21,941 nucleotides of DNA from CAZMGD01 sp964565705 (GTDB taxonomy: Bacteria; Actinomycetota; Acidimicrobiia; Acidimicrobiales; Ilumatobacteraceae): positions 1 to 21,941 of the forward strand of contig CAZMGD010000069.1 in assembly GCA_964565705.1 (NCBI GenBank). The letters are read 5' to 3'. Positions 1 to 6,815 of the stretch are shown in pieces. Numbering within the stretch: position 1 is the first letter of the stretch; the number at the start of each line of letters is the position of its first letter. The notes beneath the pieces were generated by a model. It searched no databases. It had not been told where the DNA came from and was given only the letters and a program-made list of their open reading frames with translations. The position numbers were made by a program, and so were the translations under genes.

Positions 1-2
1 TG

Positions 3-221
3 CTCACGGTGCTGTCCCGTCTGGTCGACCAGGGCAACACGGTCCTGGTCATCGAGCACAACCTCGACGTGATCAAGACCGCCGACTGGCTGATCGACCT
101 CGGGCCCGAGGGCGGTACCGGCGGCGGCCTGATCGTCGCCGAGGGCACGCCCGAGCACGTGGCGACGGTCGGGGAGAGCCACACCGGCCGCTTCTTGAAA
201 CCCCTCCTCGATCGCCCGTGA
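3..221 (+). CDS. uvrA: UvrABC excinuclease subunit A, C-terminal fragment (partial)
   Basis: This is the last 72 codons of UvrA, the ATPase that finds DNA damage and loads UvrB in nucleotide excision repair. The 5' part lies outside the window, so the start is not seen. The visible protein holds the H-loop region (VLVIEHNLDVIKTADWLIDL) followed by the conserved tail GPEGGTGGG, VAEGTPEHVA and HTGRFLKPLL, which are characteristic of the second ABC domain of UvrA. It ends at a TGA, and uvrC follows on the same strand after 91 bases. A hairpin and a promoter-like hexamer in that gap suggest that uvrC is transcribed separately. I am confident of the family because the tail is highly conserved, and I see nothing odd in the portion present. 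Confidence 0.95.
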   Translation, partial: LTVLSRLVDQGNTVLVIEHNLDVIKTADWLIDLGPEGGTGGGLIVAEGTPEHVATVGESHTGRFLKPLLDRP

Positions 222-231
222 GACCCCCCTT

Positions 232-283
232 CGTTCTCGGGAGCTTTTTGGCTGTCCTGGCGACCAAAACGCTCCCGAGAACG
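232..283. terminator. Long inverted repeat between uvrA and uvrC
   Basis: Two 20-base arms (232-251 and 264-283) are complementary except for one pair (245 against 270), around a 12-base loop. The outer 13 base pairs are perfect (CGTTCTCGGGAGC with GCTCCCGAGAACG). The structure begins 10 bases after the uvrA stop and ends before the uvrC promoter-like hexamer, so terminating uvrA is the simplest role. No U-run follows the stem, which is common in actinobacteria but leaves the terminator call as inference. It could instead be a copy of a dispersed palindromic repeat. Confidence 0.7.
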
Positions 284-299
284 GAGGAGGGATCGGCCG

Positions 300-305
300 T
301 AGTCT
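300..305 (+). promoter_or_regulatory. -10 element for a leaderless uvrC transcript
   Basis: TAGTCT fits the actinobacterial TANNNT -10 pattern and lies 7 bases before the uvrC ATG, so transcription would start at or beside the start codon. The only Shine-Dalgarno-like run (GGAGGAGG, 283-290) is 22 bases upstream of the ATG and would lie outside such a transcript. No clear -35 is visible. Confidence 0.45.
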
Positions 306-312
306 CGAACCG

Positions 313-2250
313 ATGGTGAAGCGGCCGCCTGCTGGGACGATCCCGGATGCTCCCGGCTCGTACCAGTTCAAGGACGCGCTGGGACGGGTGATCTACGTCG
401 GCAAGGCGTCCAGCCTGCGCCAGCGCCTCTCCAACTACTTCGGCGACCCCCGGAACATGCACCCGCGCACGGCGCAGATGGTCGCCACCGCGGCGTCGGT
501 GGAGTGGATCGAGGTCCGCAACGAGGTCGAGGCGCTCATGCTCGAGTACAGCCTCATCAAGCAGCACCGCCCGCGCTTCAACGTGCGCCTGCTCGACGAC
601 AAGAGCTACCCCTTCCTGGCGATCACCGTCGGCGACGAGTGGCCGCGGGCGATGGTGATGCGCGGTCGCAAGCGCAAGGGCACCCGCTACTTCGGGCCCT
701 ACTCGCACGCCTACGCGATCCGCGACACGCTCGACGAGCTGCTGAAGACGTTCCCCATCCGCAGCTGCAGCCCGTCGAAGTTCAACCAGCACCACCGCCT
801 CGGCCGGCCGTGCCTGCTCTACCACATCGAGAAGTGCGTCGGTCCGTGCGTCGGCGAGATCGAGGAGATGCCCTACCGCCAGCTCGTCGAGGAGATGTGC
901 GACTTCCTCGGCGGCGACACCGACGAGATCGTCAAGCGGCTCGAGACCAACATGCGCGCCGCGGCGAGCGAGCTGGAGTTCGAGCGGGCAGCCCGCCTGC
1001 GCGACCGGCTGGTCGCCGTGCAGCGGGTGATCGCCAAGCAGCAGATGGTGGCCGACCGCAACGAGGACATCGACGTGATCGGCATCGCCCAGGACGACCT
1101 GGAGGCCGCGGTCCAGGTGTTCTTCGTGCGCCGCGGTCGCGTCGTCGGGCGCAAGGGCTTCATCGTCGACAAGGTGGAGGATCTGACGCCGGGCCGCCTG
1201 GTCGATCGCATCCTCGAAGCGCTGTACGGCGACGAGCCACCCTTGGGTGTCCCCAAGCAGGTGCTCGTGCCGGTCGAGCCGGATGATCTGGCGACCTACG
1301 AGGAGTGGCTGTGCCACCTCCGCGGATCGCGGGTGCAGGTCCGCGTGCCGGTCCGCGGTGACAAGCGATCGCTGCAGCAGACCGTCACCCGCAATGCCAC
1401 CGAGGAGTTCAACCGCCACCGACTTCGCCGCGCGTCCGACCACAACAGCCGCAGCCGGGCGCTCACCGAGCTGCAGGACCTGCTCGGACTGCCCGAAGCA
1501 CCGCTGCGGATCGAGTGCTACGACATGGCCCACCTCCAAGGCAGCGACTACGTCGGTTCGATGGTCGTGTTCGAGGACGGCCTACCCAACAAGCGCGAGT
1601 ACCGGCGCTTCAAGGTCAAGAACGTGGCTGGCAACGACGACTACGCAGCGATGCAGGAGGTGCTCACCCGCCGCCTCACCGCCTACCTCGCCGACCGCGA
1701 CGGCACGACCGACGACCTCGACGCCAGTGGCAGCGAGGTACAGCCCGTCGAGGGCGTCGACGACCTCCAGGTCGGCTCGCGCACGAAGGCCCGCCAGCGC
1801 GGCCGGTTCTCGTACCCGCCGCAGCTGCTCGTGGTCGACGGCGGCAAGGGCCAGCTCGGCGTCGCCGACGGCGTCGTGCGGTCGCTCGGGCTGGAGGACG
1901 AGATCCCGCTCGCCTCGCTGGCCAAGCGCTTCGAGGAGGTCTACGTGCCCGGCCGGTCCGAGCCCGTCGAGGTGCCCCGGGGCAGCGATGCATTGTTCCT
2001 CTTGCAACGACTCCGTGACGAGGCCCACCGCTTCGCCAACACGTTCCACCGCGAGCTGCGCGGCAAGCGGATGACGGTGAGCTCGCTCGACGGCATCCCC
2101 GGCCTCGGCGAGGCCCGCAGGAAGCGGCTCGTGCAGGCCATGGGTGGCGTGAACGCGGTCAAGGCTGCAAGCCTCGACGACCTGAAGGCGCTGAGCTTCC
2201 TGCCCGACGCCGTGGCCGAGGCGATCCACGCCAAGTTCCACCCAGCCTGA
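313..2250 (+). CDS. uvrC: UvrABC excinuclease subunit C
   Basis: UvrC makes both incisions, 3' and 5' of the lesion, in nucleotide excision repair, working on the UvrB-DNA complex. At 645 residues it is full length for the family. Visible parts in order are: a GIY-YIG nuclease domain near residues 12-95 (GSYQF, IYVGKA, the N-terminal catalytic site); four cysteines at 152, 167, 175 and 179, spaced like the iron-sulfur ligands known in UvrC; a UVR coiled-coil motif near 207-240 (LEFERAARLRDRL) that contacts UvrB; an RNase H-like endonuclease half (IECYDMAHLQGSDYVGSMVV, LLVVDGGKGQL); and a helix-hairpin-helix tail (LDGIPGLGEARRKRLV). An acidic, low-conservation insert near 455-485 separates two blocks of the nuclease half. 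The ATG was chosen because it precedes the GIY-YIG domain by the usual distance and follows a -10-like hexamer. An SDR gene follows after 9 bases. Confidence 0.97.
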   Translation: MVKRPPAGTIPDAPGSYQFKDALGRVIYVGKASSLRQRLSNYFGDPRNMHPRTAQMVATAASVEWIEVRNEVEALMLEYSLIKQHRPRFNVRLLDDKSYPFLAITVGDEWPRAMVMRGRKRKGTRYFGPYSHAYAIRDTLDELLKTFPIRSCSPSKFNQHHRLGRPCLLYHIEKCVGPCVGEIEEMPYRQLVEEMCDFLGGDTDEIVKRLETNMRAAASELEFERAARLRDRLVAVQRVIAKQQMVADRNEDIDVIGIAQDDLEAAVQVFFVRRGRVVGRKGFIVDKVEDLTPGRLVDRILEALYGDEPPLGVPKQVLVPVEPDDLATYEEWLCHLRGSRVQVRVPVRGDKRSLQQTVTRNATEEFNRHRLRRASDHNSRSRALTELQDLLGLPEAPLRIECYDMAHLQGSDYVGSMVVFEDGLPNKREYRRFKVKNVAGNDDYAAMQEVLTRRLTAYLADRDGTTDDLDASGSEVQPVEGVDDLQVGSRTKARQRGRFSYPPQLLVVDGGKGQLGVADGVVRSLGLEDEIPLASLAKRFEEVYVPGRSEPVEVPRGSDALFLLQRLRDEAHRFANTFHRELRGKRMTVSSLDGIPGLGEARRKRLVQAMGGVNAVKAASLDDLKALSFLPDAVAEAIHAKFHPA

Positions 2251-2259
2251 GGAGGGCAG

Positions 2260-3081
2260 ATGTCAGCACCGTTGTCGGGCATGGTCGCGATCGTCACCGG
2301 AGGCGGTGGCGGCATCGGGGGAGCGACCGCCGAGGTACTCGCCGCGGACGGTGCCAACGTCTTGATCACCGGGCGCACGAAGGACACGCTGGAGGCGACG
2401 GCGGCGCGCATCGCCCCGGCGGCGCAGGCCGCGGGCGGCTCGATCGCGTGGAAGTCGTGCGACTCGCTCGTGGAGTCGGACGTGGCCCAGATCGTCGCCG
2501 ACATGACCGTGCAATGGGGGCGCCTCGACATCGCCGTCAACGTCGTCGGCGGGGGAGCGGCCGGCGGCATCGGCCCGCTCCTCGAGTGCAGTGCAGAGGG
2601 GCTGGAAGGCACGATGCGGGTCAACGTCACCAGCGCGTTCCACCTCATCAAGCACGTCGCGCCGGTGATGATCGGCGGTGGCGGCGGGTCGATCGTCGCC
2701 GTGTCGTCGATGCAGGCCACCGAGGTGGCCCCCCGATTCAACCTGTACTGCGCGGCGAAGGCCGCGCTGGAGATGATGTGCAAGGGCGCCGCCGACGAGC
2801 TCGGTCAGCACAACATCCGGGTCAACGTCGTGCGCCCCGGCCTGACCCGCAACAGGAACGAGCACCACCTCAGCGAGATCCCCGACGTGGTGGACGCGTA
2901 CATGGTGCAGCAGCCGCTCCAACGCCGCGGTGAGTCGATCGACATCGCCCACGCGATCCGGTACTTCGCCGGTCCGGAATCGTCCTGGACCACCGGCACG
3001 GCCCTACCGGTCGACGGCGGCAACTCGCTGCGCCGCTTCCCCGACCTCCAGTTCCACTGGGACCGCGTGGCCAAGCGCTGA
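2260..3081 (+). CDS. SDR-family NAD(P)-dependent oxidoreductase
   Basis: This is a 273-residue classical short-chain dehydrogenase/reductase, a soluble NAD(P)-dependent enzyme acting on hydroxyl/keto or enoyl substrates. The dinucleotide-binding glycine motif TGGGGGIG is at 13-20, an NVVG variant of the NNAG motif at 94-97, the catalytic serine in VAVSSM near 149-150, and the YxxxK pair is Tyr163 and Lys167 (YCAAK). The C-terminal TGTALPVDGG block is typical of the family. A good Shine-Dalgarno (GGAGGG, 2251-2256) lies directly after the uvrC stop, so the gene is probably co-transcribed with uvrC even though the functions are unrelated. It converges on the P450 gene with a 15-base gap. The substrate cannot be read from sequence. 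The P450 and thioesterase next door suggest lipid or xenobiotic metabolism, which is inference from position only. Confidence 0.93.
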   Translation: MSAPLSGMVAIVTGGGGGIGGATAEVLAADGANVLITGRTKDTLEATAARIAPAAQAAGGSIAWKSCDSLVESDVAQIVADMTVQWGRLDIAVNVVGGGAAGGIGPLLECSAEGLEGTMRVNVTSAFHLIKHVAPVMIGGGGGSIVAVSSMQATEVAPRFNLYCAAKAALEMMCKGAADELGQHNIRVNVVRPGLTRNRNEHHLSEIPDVVDAYMVQQPLQRRGESIDIAHAIRYFAGPESSWTTGTALPVDGGNSLRRFPDLQFHWDRVAKR

Positions 3082-3096
3082 GCGCGCCGGATCCTG

Positions 3097-4281
3097 TCAG
3101 GCCGGGACGAGGGTGACGGGCAGGCTCGTGGGCCCGTAGGCCCAGAACACGTCGGTCTTCTCGAACTCGTGGCCGGGGGCGACGTGGATCTCGGCAACCT
3201 TGTCCAGCAGGGTCTCGACCGCGACGCGGGCCTCGAGGCGGGCGATGTTGGCGCCCGGGCAGACGTGCGGGCCGCCTCCGAACGCGATGTGCCCACGGGG
3301 GTTCGGACGGTCGAGGCGGAACGCCTCGGCGTCGTCGAAGCGGGACTCGTCACGGTTCGCCGACGACACGCCGAACACGACCTTGTCGCCGGCGTGGATC
3401 GTCTCGCCGTCGAGCTCCACGTCGCGGCGGCAGTCGCGAAACAGGTGCTGGATGGGAGAGTCCACGCGCAGCGACTCCTCGACGGCGTTGGGGATGAGGT
3501 TGCGCTCGGCATGCAGCGCGGCGTACAGCTCGGGGTCGGTCGCCAGGCGGTGCAGCATGTTGCCGATCAGGTGCCGGGTGGTCTCGTTGCCGGAGGCGAA
3601 CAGGAACACCAGCTGGGTGCGGGCCTCGACGTCGGTGAGGCGCCGTCCCTCGACCTCCTCGGTGAGCATCCGCCCGATCAGGTCGTCGCCGGGGTCGTCT
3701 TGCGCTCGCCGCGCAGCGATCAACCCGTCGACGTAGGCGGTGAACTCGGGGTGCGCCCCAGCGAGCCCTTCTCCCCGCTCGTTGCGGTACTGCACGGGAT
3801 AGGTGCCGTGCACCAACTCGTCGCTCCAGCGGGCCAGGTCGTCCCAGCGGTCGGGGCTGGCTCCGAGCACGAGCGCGATCGCGATGTTCGGGACCGGCCG
3901 CACGTATGCGTCGACGAGGTCGCCGCCGCCCTGATCGAGCAGGCCGTCGAGCAGGTCGTTGCAGACGGAACGGATCTGCGGCTCGAGTTGCATGACCTTC
4001 GCCGTCGCCAACGCGGCGTTCAGGATCTTGCGCACCTGACCGTGACGCGGCGGGGCGATCTCGTTGATGAACTGCTCCTCCGCCGGCACCACGACGCCGG
4101 GCGCGCGGAAGCTGGCCAGGAACGTGTCGAGGTCGCGGGTCGCGGCGTCGACGCGCTCGTAGGTGGCGAGGTACCACGGACCGCTCTCGGTCCGGCTGAC
4201 CGGGCACTGCGCCCGCAGCTGCGCCTGCCGGTCGCGGAAGCCGTCGTCGTACGACAGCGGATCGACGGTGGTGGTGTTCAT
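3097..4281 (-). CDS. Cytochrome P450
   Basis: This is a 394-residue soluble bacterial class I-type P450, a heme monooxygenase that needs a ferredoxin and reductase; neither is in this window. The I-helix oxygen-activation motif is ASGNETT at 229-235, with serine where alanine or glycine is usual. The K-helix ExxR is Glu269 to Arg272. The heme-binding loop FGGGPHVCPG carries the axial cysteine Cys341. There is no membrane anchor. The ATG at 4281 was chosen because the N-terminus there matches bacterial P450 length, and a G-rich run (GGGGGA) sits about five bases upstream; the open frame continues further without coding character. The gene diverges from a thioesterase-like gene across 93 bases holding palindromes, which suggests joint control. 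CYP family and substrate (sterol, fatty acid, terpene or xenobiotic) cannot be assigned by eye. Confidence 0.95.
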   Translation of the reverse strand: MNTTTVDPLSYDDGFRDRQAQLRAQCPVSRTESGPWYLATYERVDAATRDLDTFLASFRAPGVVVPAEEQFINEIAPPRHGQVRKILNAALATAKVMQLEPQIRSVCNDLLDGLLDQGGGDLVDAYVRPVPNIAIALVLGASPDRWDDLARWSDELVHGTYPVQYRNERGEGLAGAHPEFTAYVDGLIAARRAQDDPGDDLIGRMLTEEVEGRRLTDVEARTQLVFLFASGNETTRHLIGNMLHRLATDPELYAALHAERNLIPNAVEESLRVDSPIQHLFRDCRRDVELDGETIHAGDKVVFGVSSANRDESRFDDAEAFRLDRPNPRGHIAFGGGPHVCPGANIARLEARVAVETLLDKVAEIHVAPGHEFEKTDVFWAYGPTSLPVTLVPA

Positions 4282-4316
4282 CGAGGTCCCCCAGGATCTC
4301 CAGATTCGACCCGTAG

Positions 4317-4332
4317 TGTGCCACGGTGCACA
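4317..4332. promoter_or_regulatory. Small palindrome in the P450/thioesterase control region
   Basis: TGTGC and GCACA form 5-base arms around a 6-base spacer, directly beside the larger palindrome. It lies 36-51 bases upstream of the P450 start and could be a second operator half-site or chance. Confidence 0.25.
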
Positions 4333-4356
4333 GTCAATTCGGAATCTGAACTGACT
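4332..4356. promoter_or_regulatory. Candidate operator: 25-bp imperfect palindrome
   Basis: AGTCAATTC (4332-4340) and GAACTGACT (4348-4356) pair at 8 of 9 positions around a 7-base spacer. The site lies between divergent P450 and thioesterase genes. Its right arm ends 7 bases before the thioesterase -10 hexamer, so it covers the -35 region. Size and position suit a dimeric repressor such as a TetR-family protein, but no intact regulator gene is adjacent, so the binding protein is unknown. Confidence 0.5.
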
Positions 4357-4362
4357 ACCGGT

Positions 4363-4368
4363 TACGAT
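4363..4368 (+). promoter_or_regulatory. -10 element for a leaderless thioesterase transcript
   Basis: TACGAT matches TANNNT and ends 6 bases before the GTG at 4375, which would be at or next to the transcription start. No Shine-Dalgarno is present, which fits a leaderless message and supports the GTG as the start. Confidence 0.5.
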
Positions 4369-4374
4369 GAGGCG

Positions 4375-5169
4375 GTGACCGAGTTCGACACCCTCACTCA
4401 TCTGGAGGCTGCCGGCGACGCGGCGATGACCGGCTCGATCCCGCCACGCTGGGACATCGGGGGCAACGTCAACGGTGGCGCGCTGCTCGCCGTCGCCGCC
4501 GCCGGCCTGCGCAGGTTGACCGGACGTCGGGATCCCGTCAGCATCACCGCCCACTACCTGGCGCCTGGACGAGAGGGCCCGGTCGAGGTGCGCGGCGAGG
4601 TGGTCAAGTCCGGCCGCCAGTTCGCCACGGCGGCGGGAGCGCTGCGCCAGGGCGACCGCGACCTGTTGCGCGTGATCGGGACGTTCGGCGACCTGTCGGC
4701 GATGGTGGGCGGCTACCACCACGTGACCGGCGCACCGCCGGTGTTGGCGCCGATCGAGGACTGCATCCCGCGCGGCGTTGCTGCACCAGACGTCCCGTTC
4801 CAGGAGAAGCTGCGGCTGTTGCTCGACCCGTCGTGCTCCGGCTTCTTCACCGCGGCCAAGAGCGGGCAGGCCGAGATGATCGGCTGGCTGTCCTTCGCCG
4901 ACGAGCGCCCGATCGACACCCTGGCGCTGATCCTCGTCGCCGACGCACTGCCGCCGACCGTGTTCAACATCGACGCCCCGATGGGCTGGGTGCCGACGCT
5001 CGAGCTGACCGTCCACGCGCGGGCCGTCCCGGTGGCCGGACCACTCCGGGTCAGGGTGTCCACCCGGTTCGTGCACGGCGGGATGTTCGAGGAGGACGGC
5101 GAGTACTGGGACGAGTCCGGCACCCTGGTGGCCCAGAGCCGTCAGCTGGCCCTGCTGCCGAGGTCCTGA
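4375..5169 (+). CDS. Thioesterase-family protein (double hotdog acyl-CoA thioesterase-like)
   Basis: This 264-residue protein resembles actinobacterial acyl-CoA thioesterases with two hotdog folds (TesB-like, PF13622 type), which hydrolyse acyl-CoA thioesters. The N-terminal hotdog shows WDIGGNVNGGALLAVAAAGLRR, where the central helix packs, then SITAHYLAPG and the GEVVKSGRQFATAAG strand pair. The second half carries VPTLELTVHARA and a terminal DESGTLVAQSRQLALLP strand, the usual closing motif. No signal peptide or membrane segment is visible, so it is cytoplasmic. The GTG start is supported by a -10 hexamer six bases upstream; no in-frame ATG is close. It diverges from the P450 gene and ends 4 bases before the convergent HAD gene. 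Pairing with a P450 suggests processing of an oxidised acyl chain, which is inference. Acyl-chain preference is unknown. Confidence 0.85.
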   Translation: MTEFDTLTHLEAAGDAAMTGSIPPRWDIGGNVNGGALLAVAAAGLRRLTGRRDPVSITAHYLAPGREGPVEVRGEVVKSGRQFATAAGALRQGDRDLLRVIGTFGDLSAMVGGYHHVTGAPPVLAPIEDCIPRGVAAPDVPFQEKLRLLLDPSCSGFFTAAKSGQAEMIGWLSFADERPIDTLALILVADALPPTVFNIDAPMGWVPTLELTVHARAVPVAGPLRVRVSTRFVHGGMFEEDGEYWDESGTLVAQSRQLALLPRS

Positions 5170-5196
5170 CGAGTCAGGTGGCTCGCTTGGCGAGCC
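5165..5196. terminator. Tandem small hairpins at a convergent gene junction
   Basis: CCTGA/TCAGG (5165-5169 and 5174-5178) is followed by a perfect 7-bp stem GGCTCGC/GCGAGCC (5180-5186 and 5190-5196) with a 3-base loop. They span the stop codons of the convergent thioesterase and HAD genes, so they may work as a two-way terminator although they lie partly inside coding sequence. Confidence 0.4.
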
Positions 5197-5968
5197 GCCA
5201 GCCCGCGGCGAAGCTCGACGCGGCGACGCCGACCGCGCCCACGGCCGTCGTGGTGCGGCGGATCACGGCCTTGGTGCGCCGGCTGAACACCACGACCGGC
5301 CACCCGTTGATGGCGGCCTCGCGGGCCAGCTTGGCGTCCGGGTTGACGGCCACGGGGTGGCCCACCGCTCGCAGCATCGGCAGGTCGCTCGCCGAGTCGC
5401 TGTAGGCATAGCACTGGGTGAGGTCGAGGTTCTCCCACCGGGCCACCTCGGCGATCGCGTCGACCTTGCCCTCGGCGTAGCAGAACGGCCCGGTCAGCGC
5501 ACCTGTGTACATCCCGTCGACGACCTCGCTGACGGTGCCCACCCCGCCGGTCATCCCGAGCGACACGGCGAGCGGCCCGACGAGCTCCTGCGGCGACGCG
5601 GACACGATGTACGTGGCGCGCCCGGCGTGGCGGTGGCGGTCGATCAGGTGGCGCGCCTCGGGCCGTATCCGGCCGAGGAGGCGGGGGATGATCTCCTCGT
5701 TGAGCGCCAGCACGTCGTCTTGGCGAACGCCGCGCACGGCGCCGAGGATCCGCTCCCGGACGCCGGCGGAGGTGTCGTCGTCGGCGCCGCGCAGCTGGAA
5801 CGCCACGGCCTTGCCGGCGTCGGACACGAACTGGCGGGCCGGCACCAATCCAGCGCCCCTGGCAGCACGGGCGAGCGCGAACATCGACGAGCCCGAGATC
5901 AGGGTGCGGTCCAGGTCGAAGAATGCCGCGCTCGGGCCCGTGCTCACGACGGCGATGTACTCGGTCAT
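5174..5968 (-). CDS. HAD-superfamily phosphatase, subclass IB (SerB/CicA-like)
   Basis: This is a 264-residue HAD-IB hydrolase, a magnesium-dependent phosphatase using an aspartyl-phosphate intermediate. Motif I is FFDLDRT with nucleophile Asp18 and acid/base Asp20. Motif II is Ser123 in YIVSASP. Motif III is Lys168 in EGKVDAI. Motif IV is the acidic pair Asp191/Asp195 in SDSASDLPML. The helical cap lies between motifs I and II. A short hydrophobic stretch near 241-255 followed by WRLAKRAT could associate with the membrane. The ATG at 5968 leaves 17 residues before the nucleophile, as in relatives, and a TANNNT hexamer lies 10 bases upstream. Related proteins are often labelled phosphoserine phosphatase, but substrate is unproven and no serine-pathway gene is near. 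It diverges from the DUF2786 gene. Confidence 0.92.
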   Translation of the reverse strand: MTEYIAVVSTGPSAAFFDLDRTLISGSSMFALARAARGAGLVPARQFVSDAGKAVAFQLRGADDDTSAGVRERILGAVRGVRQDDVLALNEEIIPRLLGRIRPEARHLIDRHRHAGRATYIVSASPQELVGPLAVSLGMTGGVGTVSEVVDGMYTGALTGPFCYAEGKVDAIAEVARWENLDLTQCYAYSDSASDLPMLRAVGHPVAVNPDAKLAREAAINGWPVVVFSRRTKAVIRRTTTAVGAVGVAASSFAAGWRLAKRAT

Positions 5969-5978
5969 GTCCGAGGTC

Positions 5979-5984
5979 ACCGTA
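5979..5984 (-). promoter_or_regulatory. -10 element for the HAD phosphatase gene
   Basis: Read on the minus strand the bases are TACGGT, 10 bases before the ATG at 5968, giving a leader of only a few bases and no Shine-Dalgarno. Confidence 0.35.
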
Positions 5985-6003
5985 CCGTGCGACACCCGTT
6001 CCC

Positions 6004-6009
6004 TAAGGT
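6004..6009 (+). promoter_or_regulatory. -10 element for the DUF2786/metallohydrolase pair
   Basis: TAAGGT lies 8 bases before the GTG at 6018, the spacing expected for a leaderless transcript. It supports the GTG as the start of the DUF2786 gene. Confidence 0.45.
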
Positions 6010-6017
6010 GCGCGCCA

Positions 6018-6815
6018 GTGAACGAACAGCAGCGATTCGCCTTCGACGAGACCGATCCGGTCGGCTCGTCCCCCGACGACGACCCGGGCGCGCTCGACGC
6101 GCTCGTCGCCAAGATCGACAAGCTGTGGCGCATGGCCAACGACGCCGGCGCCACGTCTGCCGAGCGCGAGGCGTTCGAGGCCAAGGCCCTCGCGCTCATG
6201 GAGCGACATCGCATCGACCAGGCGATGCTCGGCGGTGGGCGCGAGGCGCCGCTCGGCGACGTGCCCTATGGCATGGTCGACGGTCGCTACAGCCGGGTCG
6301 TGATCAACATCGTCGCCGCCACGGCGATGGCCTACGGATGCCGGGTGTGGTGGCTGGAGCGGGGCGGGCACACGAAGGAGGTGTCGTTGTTCGGGTTCCG
6401 CGACGACTGCCAGCGGGCGATCGCCATCGCCCGGATGCTCGTGACCGACGCGCTCGGCCAGGCGGCCACCTACACGAGTGCCCGCCCGGCCGACACGTTC
6501 TCGTTCCGGCGCTCGTTCCTGATGGGCTACGGCACCGAGATCCACCGCCGGTTCAGCGCGGCGGCCGAGATCGCCCGTGAGCAGGCGCGGGCGGAGCGCG
6601 GGGCAGCGCCCACCGCGTCGGCCGAGCTGGTGCTGGTCGAGCGCGTCGAGCAGGTCGAGCGGGCGATGCGCGAGCGGCGGATGGGCCGACCGAGTGCGAT
6701 CAAGCGGGCGGGCTCGAGGGGCTACGCCGCCGGTGTGGCCGCCGCCGCGACCGCCGATCTGAGCGGTGGCAGCCGTCGTGTCGGACGGCGCCGGGCGCTG
6801 CGACCGGCAGGATGA
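6018..6815 (+). CDS. DUF2786 domain-containing protein
   Basis: This 265-residue protein has an N-terminal DUF2786-like block (about residues 28-70: KIDKLWRMANDAGATSAERE then AFEAKALALMERHRID), a short helical domain found in many actinobacterial and phage proteins with no settled function. A conserved-looking middle domain follows (ATAMAYGCRVWW, VSLFGFRDDCQRAIAIARML, FSFRRSFLMGYGTEIHRRF), and then a long charged helix rich in Glu/Arg (about 185-235). The end is very basic (SRRVGRRRALRPAG), which could bind nucleic acid. No signal peptide or membrane segment is seen. The GTG at 6018 is supported by a -10 hexamer and the 49-base divergent gap. Its stop overlaps the start of the metallohydrolase gene by 4 bases (ATGA), so the two are translationally coupled. 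I can name the domain family but not the job. Confidence 0.8.
   Translation: MNEQQRFAFDETDPVGSSPDDDPGALDALVAKIDKLWRMANDAGATSAEREAFEAKALALMERHRIDQAMLGGGREAPLGDVPYGMVDGRYSRVVINIVAATAMAYGCRVWWLERGGHTKEVSLFGFRDDCQRAIAIARMLVTDALGQAATYTSARPADTFSFRRSFLMGYGTEIHRRFSAAAEIAREQARAERGAAPTASAELVLVERVEQVERAMRERRMGRPSAIKRAGSRGYAAGVAAAATADLSGGSRRVGRRRALRPAG

Noticed and set aside
73..1539. 488-codon open frame on the minus strand across uvrC
   Set aside because: It is a shadow of uvrC: low-complexity Arg/Val/Ala/His composition and no family motifs, whereas the plus strand encodes a full UvrC.
3169..4374. Plus-strand open frame extending the thioesterase gene 400 codons upstream
   Set aside because: This part is antisense to the P450 and has shadow-like composition. 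The thioesterase begins at the GTG at 4375 after a -10 hexamer.
4282..5076. Upstream minus-strand extension of the P450 frame
   Set aside because: It is antisense to the thioesterase gene and lacks coding character; the P450 fold starts at the ATG at 4281.
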